Of a stretch of DNA of 51,170 nt, positions 40,575 to 49,396 are shown piece after piece; the stretch's first letter is position 1; each line of letters begins with the position of its first letter. Origin of the DNA: CAYYYA01 sp964517065 (GTDB lineage: Bacteria > Patescibacteriota > Patescibacteriia > UBA1558 > 2-01-FULL-52-15); assembly GCA_964517065.1 (NCBI GenBank), contig CAZFBK010000006.1:1-51170 (forward strand), written 5' to 3'. The notes beneath the pieces were generated by a model, which saw only the letters and a list, made by a program, of their open reading frames with translations, was not told the origin of the DNA and did no database searches. The position numbers and the translations under genes are program-made.

Positions 40575-41312
40575 ATGAACGAAGAACGCATGCAAGCCGC
40601 TCAAGAAGCTATGAATCAGATCAAAACCCGCTTTGGTGAAGGATCGATCATGAAATTGGGTGATACCAAAAGCCTTGACGTAGAAGCTATCACGACCGGC
40701 TGTCTATCACTTGATATTGCACTCGGTATCGGCGGAGTACCACGTGGCCGCATTATTGAGATCTATGGACCAGAGTCCTCGGGTAAGACGACTCTAGCTC
40801 AGCACATCGTAGCTGAAGCGCAGAAACGTGGCGGTGTGGCAGCCTTCATTGACGCTGAGCATGCACTCGATCCGGAGTACGCTAAGAAAATCGGGGTGAA
40901 TACCAAAGAGATGCTTATTTCTCAACCGGACACTGGAGAACAAGCTCTGGAGATTTGTGAAACCTTGGTTCGTTCCGGTGGTGTAGACGTCATTGTCATT
41001 GACTCAGTAGCAGCTCTGGTACCAAAAGCCGAGATCGAAGGTGACATGGGAGACTCGCACATGGGACTCCAAGCACGTCTGATGAGTCAGGCNNNNNNNN
41101 NNNNNNNNNNNNNNNNNNNNNNNNNNNNNNNNNNNNNNNNNNNNNNNNNNNNNNNNNNNNNNNNNNNNNNNNNNNNNNNNNNNNNNNNNNNNATGGGCGT
41201 CGGACGTGAGACTGCCAAAGCTTTCTTGAGAGAAGAGAAAAAACTTCAGGCAGAGATCCGCAAGCAGATCATGTCGGCGGTAAAGGTAGAAGCCAAGGCT
41301 GACGCTGAATAA
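40575..41312 (+). CDS. recA: Recombinase RecA, interrupted by an assembly gap
   Basis: The N-terminal 172 residues are clear: GEGSIMKLGD, Walker A GPESSGKTT (65-73), AFIDAEHALDPEYA, VIDSVAALVPKAEIEGDMGDSHMGLQARLMSQ. After the Ns the C-terminal MGVGRETAKAFLREEKKLQAEI follows in the same frame. RecA is usually about 340-350 residues and only about 210 can be read here, so roughly 130-150 residues, including loop L2, are missing. The 100-base gap is too short to hold them. It is probably a placeholder and not a real deletion. Confidence 0.93.
   Translation: MNEERMQAAQEAMNQIKTRFGEGSIMKLGDTKSLDVEAITTGCLSLDIALGIGGVPRGRIIEIYGPESSGKTTLAQHIVAEAQKRGGVAAFIDAEHALDPEYAKKIGVNTKEMLISQPDTGEQALEICETLVRSGGVDVIVIDSVAALVPKAEIEGDMGDSHMGLQARLMSQXXXXXXXXXXXXXXXXXXXXXXXXXXXXXXXXXXMGVGRETAKAFLREEKKLQAEIRKQIMSAVKVEAKADAE
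41093..41192. other. Scaffold gap of exactly 100 Ns
   Basis: Exactly 100 undetermined bases inside recA. The round number suggests a join of unknown length. Confidence 0.95.
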
Positions 41313-41333
41313 CATAAGGCTCCTTATTACCCT

Positions 41334-41430
41334 AAAAACAGGAAGACGCTTTTTAGGACCACCCCAGGTCTATCGACCTGCCCCTCCTTTTAAAAGGAGG
41401 GGAAAGGGGTGGTGGTCTTCCTGTTTTTTA
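41334..41430 (+). terminator. Terminator of recA with a repeat nested in its loop
   Basis: AAAAACAGGAAGAC (41334-41347) pairs perfectly with GTCTTCCTGTTTTT (41415-41428), followed by T. The loop holds a palindromic repeat (41358-41413). Confidence 0.85.
41358..41413. repeat. CCCCTCC-type palindromic repeat in the recA terminator loop
   Basis: ACCACCCC/GGGGTGGT arms enclose AGGTC-TATC-GACCT and a 22-base perfect palindrome (41381-41402) of the CCCCTCCTTTT type. Confidence 0.8.
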
Positions 41431-41446
41431 ATATCATCAGTTGTCG

Positions 41447-41452
41447 TATAAT
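41447..41452 (+). promoter_or_regulatory. -10 box of the flippase gene
   Basis: Consensus TATAAT ends 10 bases before ATG 41463, predicting a leader of about four bases. The -35 would fall in the T-run of the preceding terminator. Confidence 0.5.
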
Positions 41453-41462
41453 ATAGCAGTCT

Positions 41463-42887
41463 ATGAGTATCGCCAAAAAAATATTTTATAACACTACCTG
41501 GCAGATTGTCTTGCGTTTTGGTGAGATCATTCTCGGTATCTTTACCTTAGGTCTGATCACCCGGCTCTTGGGCCAAACGGAATACGGCTACTACACCACT
41601 ATTGTCGCTTGGCTACAGTTCTGGATCGTCCTCGTTGACCTAGGACTCTATTTAACCTTGCTACGAGAAATATCCGCCCACCCCGACAAAGAAACTGAAA
41701 CGATCAACAGTATGGTAACGCTGCGCTTAGTCACCGCTGTACTATTCTTGGGTCTCGGCATCATCACTGCTTATCTCACTAACTATCCTGCCGAAATCAA
41801 ATTCGGTGTGGTAGTTTTGGCCGTCAGTTATTTGGCTAATAGCATCATCACCGTCTTAACGGCTCTGTTCCAACAGCGTCTACGTATGCCCATCGTAGCT
41901 ACTGCCAGTCTGATCAATAAAGTGTTATTGCTTCTCGGCATTATGGCACTCAGTTGGCGGCCGCATCACCTTTTTGTCATCGTAGCTGTCAGCTCTCTAG
42001 CAGCTGTAGCAAACCTGTTAATCGTTTGGATCGCTGCAAGTAGGATGATTCGGCTACGACTGAGCTGGAATACAAGGACCTGGCTAGCCTTACTGGTGAA
42101 GACTTGGCCGCTCGCGGTAACAACTGCCTTGAACCTGATCTACTTTAAACTCGACACCTTATTTATGTCTTGGTATCGTCCTGCCAGCGAGGTCGGTCTC
42201 TATGGAGCCGGCTATCGAGTCTTAGAGATTATCACTACCTTCCCCCACATGTTCATGGGCTTGATCTTACCGCTCCTGACGGCCGCTTGGGTGACACGAG
42301 ATCATCATAATCTGCAAAAACTCTGGCAGCGTTGTTTTGATTTCTTTGCTTTTTTGACCTTACCGTTAATCGCAGGTACGTGGGTCTTGGCCACGCCAAT
42401 CATGATCGCTATTGCCGGACCTGAATTCGGCCCGTCTGGTGCGATTGTGAAAATATTAATCCTAGCTACTGCTGCTATTTTCTTCGGCACACTCTATACC
42501 TACCTCGTCATTGTCTTTGACCGGCAAAAAGCTATGATCCCGTATTTTGCCATTGCTGCTGTATTATCAGTCATAGGCTATACTATTACTATTCCCCGCT
42601 ACAGCTACTGGGGTGCAGCTTGGATGACGGTGGCTATCGAGGTTCTGATTATTTTCTTTGCGTGGCTGACGATTCGTAAGCAGTTTACCTTTCAACCACG
42701 CCTGATAATTGCTGCCAAATTATTTCTAGCGAGCGTACTTATGGCGTTATGTCTTCAACAACTAACCTTTTTACCCCTCATGATACAAATACTGATTGGT
42801 GTTATCGTCTATGGCGCACTGGTAGTAATAACCAAAGCTTTTCGCTGGCAAGATATTAAGCCTTTATTATTTAACGCAAAGTCATGA
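41463..42887 (+). CDS. Polysaccharide flippase (Wzx-like, MATE/MOP superfamily)
   Basis: 474 residues with about 12-14 membrane helices. The start IFYNTTWQIVLRFGEIILGIFTLGLITRLLG and the 'Y.G.YTTIVAWLQF' second segment are typical of oligosaccharide flippases, as is the mid-protein YFKLDTLFMSWYRPASEVGLYGAGYRVLE. It moves lipid-linked sugar units across the membrane. The last four bases overlap the next ATG (ATGA), coupling it to the O-antigen-ligase-like gene. Confidence 0.9.
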   Translation: MSIAKKIFYNTTWQIVLRFGEIILGIFTLGLITRLLGQTEYGYYTTIVAWLQFWIVLVDLGLYLTLLREISAHPDKETETINSMVTLRLVTAVLFLGLGIITAYLTNYPAEIKFGVVVLAVSYLANSIITVLTALFQQRLRMPIVATASLINKVLLLLGIMALSWRPHHLFVIVAVSSLAAVANLLIVWIAASRMIRLRLSWNTRTWLALLVKTWPLAVTTALNLIYFKLDTLFMSWYRPASEVGLYGAGYRVLEIITTFPHMFMGLILPLLTAAWVTRDHHNLQKLWQRCFDFFAFLTLPLIAGTWVLATPIMIAIAGPEFGPSGAIVKILILATAAIFFGTLYTYLVIVFDRQKAMIPYFAIAAVLSVIGYTITIPRYSYWGAAWMTVAIEVLIIFFAWLTIRKQFTFQPRLIIAAKLFLASVLMALCLQQLTFLPLMIQILIGVIVYGALVVITKAFRWQDIKPLLFNAKS

Positions 42888-44215
42888 ACATCGTTGCTGA
42901 ATTCACTGATCTAAATTTTTTATTATTGCTGGTCTGCTTGGCAGGCTTTTATTGGTTGGCTTGGCGTAGTCGTTTCAAAGCTTTGATGATTCTGATTGTC
43001 CTACTCCCAAGCTATATTATTCGGACCACGCTTCTTACTATTCCGGTGACATTTTTAGAATTAATGATTGTCGGTTTGTTTATCATCTGGATCATCAGGG
43101 AGCGTCAATATCCCTGGCTACTGCTGAAAAAAACTATACCGCACAATAATCCGATACCGTATATCTATCGCGTTGTTATCACTCTGATTTTACTGGCTGC
43201 GACGGTCAGTGTTTTTGTCTCCGGTAATCTAAAAGAATCTCTCGGCATCTGGAAAGCTTATTTTCTTGAACCAATCATGCTGTTTTTGGTAGTCATGCAG
43301 ACGGTCAAGACTCGAGAACAAATCTATGATCTGATTGATGTGCTGGGTTTCACTGCTATCTTACTCTTCCCATTGGCTGTCTACCAACACTTCACCGGCC
43401 ATACGATACCTCTCGAATTTTGGTCCAACCCTGCCACTCGCCGCATCACAACTATTTTCGGCTATCCTAATGCCAATAGTCTCCTGCTAGCCCCGATTGT
43501 CGCTCTCTATGGTGGCTATGTCCTCAAACGTGAGTCAGTAGCCAAAACCATCTACAAACTAGCCGTGATCGTCTGTGGTCTGACTATCATCTTCTGGGCT
43601 CGTACTGACGGAGCCCTACTGGCTCTCGCTTTCGTCGCTATCTATCTGATAGGCACAAAAATTCCGTTCAAAAAAACTTTTTGGGCGCTCGTGGTGTTAT
43701 TGGTACTAGTCTCTGGTTATTGGTATAGCCAGACCACCAGTTGGCAACAGCAATGGCAGCGTATCCATGAGGGCAGACTTGGCCTGCAATCTTCCTCATT
43801 TGAAATCAGATTGAACCAATGGACGGAAACAACTAAACTTCTATCACATAAGCCACTCTTTGGCAGCGGTTTAGTCGGCTATCAGACCGATCTCATACCG
43901 TATCACTGGAATCCTTTCTTAGAGATCTTCCTCTACCCACACAATATTTTTCTAAACTTCTGGGTTGAAACTGGCTTGGTCGGACTACTGGCCTTTCTCT
44001 GGCTCGGTTGGCTCTTATTTCAGAATTTGAGAAAAAAAACCACCGACTCTATCTTGTCGGTGATGTTGCTGGTCTGCTGGCTGACGATCATTATCCATGG
44101 TCTGGTCGATGTCCCGTATTTCAAAAATGATCTCAGTGCCTTCTGGTGGCTCCTCGTAGCAATCACGCTCCTGGTAACTAGCTTCCGGGAGTCAACTCCT
44201 TCCAAACACAATTAG
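42884..44215 (+). CDS. O-antigen ligase-like membrane protein (Wzy/WaaL family)
   Basis: 443 residues with about 10-12 membrane helices. The long extracytoplasmic loop after about residue 270 has GRLGLQSSSFEIRLNQW, LLSHKPLFGSGLVGYQ, and YPHNIFLNFWVETGLVGLLAFL. The PHN..L..W...GL.G pattern is the usual signature of O-antigen ligases and polymerases. It polymerises or ligates the sugar exported by the flippase. Its 3' end overlaps the leftward pilin gene by 38 bases. Confidence 0.88.
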   Translation: MNIVAEFTDLNFLLLLVCLAGFYWLAWRSRFKALMILIVLLPSYIIRTTLLTIPVTFLELMIVGLFIIWIIRERQYPWLLLKKTIPHNNPIPYIYRVVITLILLAATVSVFVSGNLKESLGIWKAYFLEPIMLFLVVMQTVKTREQIYDLIDVLGFTAILLFPLAVYQHFTGHTIPLEFWSNPATRRITTIFGYPNANSLLLAPIVALYGGYVLKRESVAKTIYKLAVIVCGLTIIFWARTDGALLALAFVAIYLIGTKIPFKKTFWALVVLLVLVSGYWYSQTTSWQQQWQRIHEGRLGLQSSSFEIRLNQWTETTKLLSHKPLFGSGLVGYQTDLIPYHWNPFLEIFLYPHNIFLNFWVETGLVGLLAFLWLGWLLFQNLRKKTTDSILSVMLLVCWLTIIIHGLVDVPYFKNDLSAFWWLLVAITLLVTSFRESTPSKHN

Positions 44216-45128
44216 CCAAAAGCTGATTGCAACTGTATTGCACTTTGCGTGTTGCCTGCGATGAGGTAGCGTTGGTTTCTAATATCGAAGTGCACTGATT
44301 TTGATCGTCACAGGTCTCTGGCCACGGCGTGATGACCAAACTGCTATCAGAGAAATCAAAACTAAACCCTGCCTCGGTGGTATGACGTTCAGCAAAATAT
44401 ATATCTATAATATTACTACCTTGAGATAAATAGATTGTTCCGGTCTTTACGAAGGTACCATGAACACCGGAATTATTGACCACCACAATATCATTGGCCA
44501 AGACCCAAGAGTCATCATCCGATGCTAAGGAGTAATCGTATTGTCCTGAGTTGGTTGCTGTAACTTTCGCACGCCAATGTGTTCCGTAATGATAGTCATG
44601 CGCGAAACCTTCTTTGTTTTCCCAGGCAGTACCATCGAAAGGAAACCAATCATCTCCGAAGGTTATCGTCTGGTCAATGCGTTCAAATTTCTTATAAGCG
44701 TCATCAAACCAATAGTGTTGCAAAGGAGAAGGTGTCGCTCCCCACAGAGTGTTGTTTTCCATATCCGGATCATTTTTACTATAGTTAAAATACTCTGACC
44801 ACCAGCCACTCCCTGACTGATACTGGCATTGTGGGTCCTGCAGACAGGTGCTTTGAGAAGCGGCAATTTGCGTAGCAGAAGTCGCATCTTGCAGTGTCAA
44901 TGTTGTAAAAGAAGAAACACTAGGGTCTAACCGCAGATCGACAAGTGCTTCCTCGACACCTGACTGAGCCGCATAAAATGTCTGAAGAGAAGATACGAAA
45001 GATTTGACGGCAAAATTATTTTCAAAAGCAGTCAATACCATAGAGACAATAATGGTCAGCATGATAGCGGTGATTACCATAGTCGCAATGATTAAGACCG
45101 CTCCTTGATTTTTTTTGCAAATATTCAT
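44178..45128 (-). CDS. PilX-like minor pilin carrying a fibro-slime (PA14-like) domain
   Basis: 316 residues. The N-terminus (KNQGAVLIIATMVITAIMLTIIVSMVL) is a PilX-type hydrophobic helix, followed by FYAAQSGVEEAL, common in PilX. The middle and C-terminal part (about 170-260) has YDYSLASDDDSWVLAND, GVHG and DIYFAERHTTEAGFSFDF, which matches the fibro-slime/PA14-like fold known in adhesins, where acidic loops bind Ca2+ and sugar. Several Cys pairs may form disulfides. It is the last gene of the pilus operon and starts one base inside the previous stop (TAATG). Confidence 0.8.
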   Translation of the reverse strand: MNICKKNQGAVLIIATMVITAIMLTIIVSMVLTAFENNFAVKSFVSSLQTFYAAQSGVEEALVDLRLDPSVSSFTTLTLQDATSATQIAASQSTCLQDPQCQYQSGSGWWSEYFNYSKNDPDMENNTLWGATPSPLQHYWFDDAYKKFERIDQTITFGDDWFPFDGTAWENKEGFAHDYHYGTHWRAKVTATNSGQYDYSLASDDDSWVLANDIVVVNNSGVHGTFVKTGTIYLSQGSNIIDIYFAERHTTEAGFSFDFSDSSLVITPWPETCDDQNQCTSILETNATSSQATRKVQYSCNQLLANCVWKELTPGS

Positions 45129-45664
45129 TATCGTAAGCTGATTATCATCTGATAATGGGCTTGATAGTATTGATAGGGATTCTCCGGATCACCTAGGGTC
45201 AGAGTATAGCTGATAGCTACGGCCCTCCAGTCACTTCCGCTGCCGATTTTGATCGGGGTGACAACCCAATCAGAGACAACTGCTCTACTAGTAGTAATAG
45301 GGATTGGACCAGCGCCAACTGGAAGCCAAGTATTCGTCAGCTGATCAAACTCTTCCTCAAAATAGGTAATGCGGTTGCCGCTGGGTACAAGAGAGAAACG
45401 CTTCTCATCGGAGACATAAAACAACACCCCTACTGGATCTGGTCTGAGGTCAATAATCTTAGTAGTATTATGAGCGCTATTCATAAAAACATTATCCAGC
45501 AATCGTACATTCTGTTGAGCCTCGTGTGCCACCCGTAGCTGTCCATTTATCTGGAACATGACCCGTAACAAATTAAAGGTCACAGCCAACAATAAGGAAG
45601 AGATAACCACATAGGTTAAAACCTCTATCAAACTAAAACCACCTGATTGCCTTTTTTTATTCAT
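45128..45664 (-). CDS. Minor pilin, PulJ/PilW-like
   Basis: 178 residues starting MNKKRQSGGFSLIEVLTYVVISSLLL. The prepilin peptidase site is G|FSLIE with Glu at +5. The remaining part has a helix (EAQQNVRLLDNVF) and strands as in PulJ-type minor pilins, which sit at the tip complex. It overlaps the beta-propeller pilin gene upstream by eight bases. Confidence 0.85.
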   Translation of the reverse strand: MNKKRQSGGFSLIEVLTYVVISSLLLAVTFNLLRVMFQINGQLRVAHEAQQNVRLLDNVFMNSAHNTTKIIDLRPDPVGVLFYVSDEKRFSLVPSGNRITYFEEEFDQLTNTWLPVGAGPIPITTSRAVVSDWVVTPIKIGSGSDWRAVAISYTLTLGDPENPYQYYQAHYQMIISLR

Positions 45665-47558
45665 AAGCAGAATAACTAAGTCTAACTTCCTCTAAAATTG
45701 GCGCTTGAAGATCAGCTTGGCTGGCTAGGTAAGCTTTATAGCGGATATACCTCTGATTATGATGCACACTATCATTAATATATTCGTGGGCTCCATTGGT
45801 ATAATACGTAGCAGCAGTACCATCAGGACCTACGAAGTTCCATGGACCCACATCAGAGTTGCTGGTAGCCAGCTGAAAACGAACGCTGGTGTTTTGCGGC
45901 ACATGACTAGACCAACTGATCCAATTATAAGCAACAGTATTGCTGCCCGTATCAAAGGTTGAGGATTCTAGCTGACCAGCTGTAGCGTAATCACAATTCG
46001 TAATCTCTGTCGAAATGATAAAGAATTCTTCGGTGTTACTACTGGTAGCAGCGTAAATAGTAGAACAGTTAGCCGACATACCAAGCATCAAACCTGATAA
46101 ATTGTAACCATTCACATAGTTAATAGAGCTTGGCACACTAACGTCGACTACTGTTAATTCTTTATTGAGAAAATTCGTACCAAGCAGGGCATACGGGCCG
46201 ACAACGGCCAAGGAATAAATCGTCTCTCCCGCATCATAACTACCCAAAGGACTCGGCTGATTTGGATTACTAATATCATAAACAAATAACTCATCTCCAT
46301 TACCATTATTCTGTGTGGAGATATACGCCCGACTACCCAAGACAAAAACGTCCGTTGCTTTCAGATTTCCGCTTATATTCACCCGAGCGATCTGATACAT
46401 ACTAGCGGGCGTCGTGACATCCACGATTTGCAATTCCCCGTTTGAAGACTCAGTAGCAACATAAAGGTAATTCTGAGCTAAGAAAAGCTGAGTGGCAACA
46501 TTTGTTGTGGACAAAGAAGACACCTGAACCAGCGCAGTCGGCGAACTTTTCGTGTAGGCATAGAGCGCGCTACCTTGTAAAACATAGACATTATTTTCGT
46601 TAACCGCTATATCCAGTGCGTCGCTGTTACCCGTAATATTATAGCTAGCAACAACGCTAGGACTAGCGGGATTAGCCACGTTTACTATTTGAATTTCCTT
46701 AGAATTATCATCCGTAGCAAGGTAAGCATAGGTATCATAGACTATTACAGAATTCACACCGCTACCGATGTCCAAACTGCCGAGTAACGTCGGGTTTTGA
46801 TTATTGGTTACATCCAATATGTACAGCTCAGCGCCAGAGGAATTATTGTCAGTTACTAGATAAGCCTTGCCGTCTTTTTCGTAAACATCCTCATCATCGA
46901 AATTACCTGAGGTATCATAAGCTCCGGTAGTTGTAGCCTGAGTCCAGTCGATGAAACCGGCTGTCAAAGTAACTATGCCTGCCGTTGTAGTGTCTGCGCC
47001 GGCGTCCTTAGCGGAAAATACATTAGGTGTAGTAGTTGACCAGGCGTTCTGCCCGCTGTCCCCACTCCAATCCGTCTGCACCCAACGACTAGCCTCCCAT
47101 AAGTGGCGGTAATTAGTTAAGGTCAATTGGCGGTCAAGACCTGAGTGTCCTCGCCAGCTCATAGTTACTATAATCTTCTTCGTATTGGGATCGAGGAAGC
47201 CGCCCGTATCAACAATCGTGCCATAAACCTGACCATTAGTCTGATTGGCTCTGTAGACATCACTGATAGTAATCACCCTATTGAACCGTCCATCAAGTGT
47301 CTCGGGCGGTGTCGCTAACTTCAGCACATCATTGGTTATATCCAAACCGTAGTCACCATTTGTGACAGAACTCCACGGCAGAGCCTGTACAGCCTCGAGG
47401 CCACCCTGGGCATAGAGCGAAGCTTGAATTTTTTCTTGGTTGTACCAGCGTAGCTGAGCACTAAAGGTCAACGAACTAACCATCACCAACGTCAACACTG
47501 AGACGAACGTGATGGCGATAAGTATTTCAATGAGAGAAAAACCTCGGTTATTTTTCAT
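45657..47558 (-). CDS. Pilin fused to an LVIVD-type beta-propeller
   Basis: 633 residues, very large for a pilin. The start MKNNRGFSLIEILIAITFVSVLTLV has the G|FSLIE cleavage site. After a pilin-like segment (to about 210), about six to seven repeats follow with the LVIVD-type pattern 'AYLVTDN.....LYILDVTN...P.LLGS', found at about 215-510 (for example YILDVTNNQNPTLLGS, IQIVNVANPASPSVVAS, LQIVDVTTPASMYQIAR, LFVYDISNPNQPSPLGS, LTVVDVSVPSSINYV). The C-terminal 120 residues are beta-rich. It sits in the pilus operon, so it probably projects from the fibre or tip. The ligand is unknown. Confidence 0.85.
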   Translation of the reverse strand: MKNNRGFSLIEILIAITFVSVLTLVMVSSLTFSAQLRWYNQEKIQASLYAQGGLEAVQALPWSSVTNGDYGLDITNDVLKLATPPETLDGRFNRVITISDVYRANQTNGQVYGTIVDTGGFLDPNTKKIIVTMSWRGHSGLDRQLTLTNYRHLWEASRWVQTDWSGDSGQNAWSTTTPNVFSAKDAGADTTTAGIVTLTAGFIDWTQATTTGAYDTSGNFDDEDVYEKDGKAYLVTDNNSSGAELYILDVTNNQNPTLLGSLDIGSGVNSVIVYDTYAYLATDDNSKEIQIVNVANPASPSVVASYNITGNSDALDIAVNENNVYVLQGSALYAYTKSSPTALVQVSSLSTTNVATQLFLAQNYLYVATESSNGELQIVDVTTPASMYQIARVNISGNLKATDVFVLGSRAYISTQNNGNGDELFVYDISNPNQPSPLGSYDAGETIYSLAVVGPYALLGTNFLNKELTVVDVSVPSSINYVNGYNLSGLMLGMSANCSTIYAATSSNTEEFFIISTEITNCDYATAGQLESSTFDTGSNTVAYNWISWSSHVPQNTSVRFQLATSNSDVGPWNFVGPDGTAATYYTNGAHEYINDSVHHNQRYIRYKAYLASQADLQAPILEEVRLSYSAYE

Positions 47559-47559
47559 A

Positions 47560-48084
47560 TTATTCTATAGCGCCAAAAAAAGTTATAACTAACTGACGCG
47601 TTACGGTCGGGTCAGAACTAACTGCTACCGTAATGATACCGGTATTAACGGTGCGGCCGGTGAATTTCTCAAACACCACATTCGGACTGTAGCCCGAAGT
47701 ACCATCAGATAGGCTGCTGTCTGGTTGCACAATACTGATACCACTCAACAGTTTCACTTTATTCTTTGGGTCGGCAGGATTGTATATGGTTGTCGGAAAG
47801 ATAATGTAGCGATCTGTTTCGAAATGAATACCCCAAGCTTTCCCGTCTTCAGCCGCTACCGCTTGTTCTTGTGCTCTAATCAAAGAACTACGTATTTGTT
47901 CAATGGTGGTATTAACCTGAACCTTTTTTAGCCAGACCGTGTAGCTGCCTTGACCGAGTGTGGCAAGAATACCCAAAATAGCTACAACCAGTAGCATCTC
48001 AATGGCAGTAAACCCCGCACCAGTTTTACTCTTAGGCTGACGAAGTGAAAAAAAAGTTTTGAAGAAAGAATTGTCTTTGGACAT
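47560..48084 (-). CDS. GspH/FimT-type pseudopilin
   Basis: 174 residues. A hydrophilic leader of 24 residues precedes the cleavage site G|FTAIEMLLVVAILGIL, with the helix running into GQGSYTVWLKKVQVN and IRSSLIRAQEQAVA, the pattern of GspH/FimT pseudopilins. The sequence encoding KTGAG just before the cleavage site is complementary to the mRNA leader. It lies 55 bases downstream of pilC. Confidence 0.85.
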   Translation of the reverse strand: MSKDNSFFKTFFSLRQPKSKTGAGFTAIEMLLVVAILGILATLGQGSYTVWLKKVQVNTTIEQIRSSLIRAQEQAVAAEDGKAWGIHFETDRYIIFPTTIYNPADPKNKVKLLSGISIVQPDSSLSDGTSGYSPNVVFEKFTGRTVNTGIITVAVSSDPTVTRQLVITFFGAIE

Positions 48085-48116
48085 AGTATGAATATATCTC
48101 TAAAACTGGTGCGGGG
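48013..48116. repeat. 16-bp inverted repeat spanning the pseudopilin start
   Basis: CCCCGCACCAGTTTTA (48013-48028) is inside the gene and its exact complement (48101-48116) is in the leader. The start codon (48082-48084) lies in the loop. Confidence 0.75.
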
Positions 48117-48139
48117 TAAAACCCTGTTTGTTTTTAAAA

Positions 48140-49396
48140 TTAGGTATCACCAAAGCTATTGGTTAGATCATAAATAGGGCCAATTACAGAAACAGCGATG
48201 AAGCCAACAACTACACCGACGACAATCAGCAATACCGGTTCGATGATCACTGATAAGTTTGCCAACACGTTATTGACGCGGGTATCATAAAATTCTGAGA
48301 TCTTTTCCAAAATATGTTCTAGCTCACCTGTCTCCTCACCTACTTTACATAGCTGAACCATTAAAGAAGGGAATAATTTTGGGCGCGCGGCCAAGGCTTC
48401 ATGCAGAGCTACTCCCCGACCAAGCTCGACCGACATAGCTACGATAGCCTTTTGATACTGTAGATTTGTCGCAGTCTTGGAGACAGTTTCTAGTGATCTA
48501 ATAATCGGTAAGCCAGAAGATAGGAGGACTTTAAGATTACCAGCGAAGCGAGTCAAAGCAATCTCACTAATCAATGTACCAACTAATGGCAATCCTAACA
48601 TTCTCTGATGCAGCCAGGCACGTGGCCCAGCAATATGAAAAAACCATCTTGTCCCAACAATAAAAATAATCGTACCAGCCAAAATATACCAACCATAATT
48701 AAATAAAGTAGAGGAAAGAAACTGCATACCCACCAAAATAATAGGCAATTTAACATTGGCTTCCACAAAAATTTCAATCAGCTTTGGAAAAACAAAGAGC
48801 GTTAACATCAGACTGACCCCGATCAACGCCAGCATGACGACCATAGGATACATCAATGCACTCATAACCTTACTTTTCAGCTCTTTCTCAGCTTTCAGCA
48901 ATCCAGCCAAGTGGGCTAAAACATCGGATAATAAACCACTCGACTCTCCTACTTCAATAGTTGCAACCAATAATTCTGGAAAAACTTTGGGGTAGGCTTT
49001 CAGACCTGCAGAAAACTGTTCGCCGTTTTCAACCAACGAACGTATATGTTCAATAACCGTTTTGAAGTATTTATTTTTTATCTCCCCTTGCAACGTTGAT
49101 AAGGTAGCTGACAATGGTAATCCAGCTTTCATCATCGTCGACATATTATCGAGGAAAATCATTTTCTCAGAAATAGAAACATGACCCGAGGCAAATCGTT
49201 TCTTGCGATTCTTTTTTTTGCGCTCTTTGTCCGCAGCCTTCTGCAGCTTCTTGGCTTCTACCTGGCTCGCCACCAAGGTACTCGGCTGCTCGTCTACGTC
49301 ATGCTCTTTGACTGGAGGCACAGCTGGCGCGGTAGGAGCAGCTACACTCGCCTTAGTCTCTGCTGCGGCTGCGGCATTTTGATTTAAATATTCCAT
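48140..49396 (-). CDS. pilC: Type IV pilus inner-membrane platform protein PilC
   Basis: 418 residues with an unusual N-terminal extension (about 1-70), rich in Ala/Pro then Lys. The two T2SSF domains follow: ISEKMIFLDNMSTMMKAGLPLSATL at about 74, GEQFSAGLKAYPKVFPELLVATIEVGESSG, and the repeat in the second half FAGNLKVLLSSGLPIIRSLETV and LVQLCKVGEETGELEHIL. It has three membrane helices. It organises pilus assembly together with PilB. Its ATG directly abuts the pilB stop (TAAATG). Confidence 0.95.
   Translation of the reverse strand: MEYLNQNAAAAAETKASVAAPTAPAVPPVKEHDVDEQPSTLVASQVEAKKLQKAADKERKKKNRKKRFASGHVSISEKMIFLDNMSTMMKAGLPLSATLSTLQGEIKNKYFKTVIEHIRSLVENGEQFSAGLKAYPKVFPELLVATIEVGESSGLLSDVLAHLAGLLKAEKELKSKVMSALMYPMVVMLALIGVSLMLTLFVFPKLIEIFVEANVKLPIILVGMQFLSSTLFNYGWYILAGTIIFIVGTRWFFHIAGPRAWLHQRMLGLPLVGTLISEIALTRFAGNLKVLLSSGLPIIRSLETVSKTATNLQYQKAIVAMSVELGRGVALHEALAARPKLFPSLMVQLCKVGEETGELEHILEKISEFYDTRVNNVLANLSVIIEPVLLIVVGVVVGFIAVSVIGPIYDLTNSFGDT

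Noticed and set aside
40575..41312. Naturally short RecA
   Set aside because: The missing part coincides with a run of exactly 100 Ns, so it is an assembly gap.
3661..41413. CRISPR array
   Set aside because: All repeats seen are palindromic and scattered. No regular repeat-spacer series and no cas genes occur.
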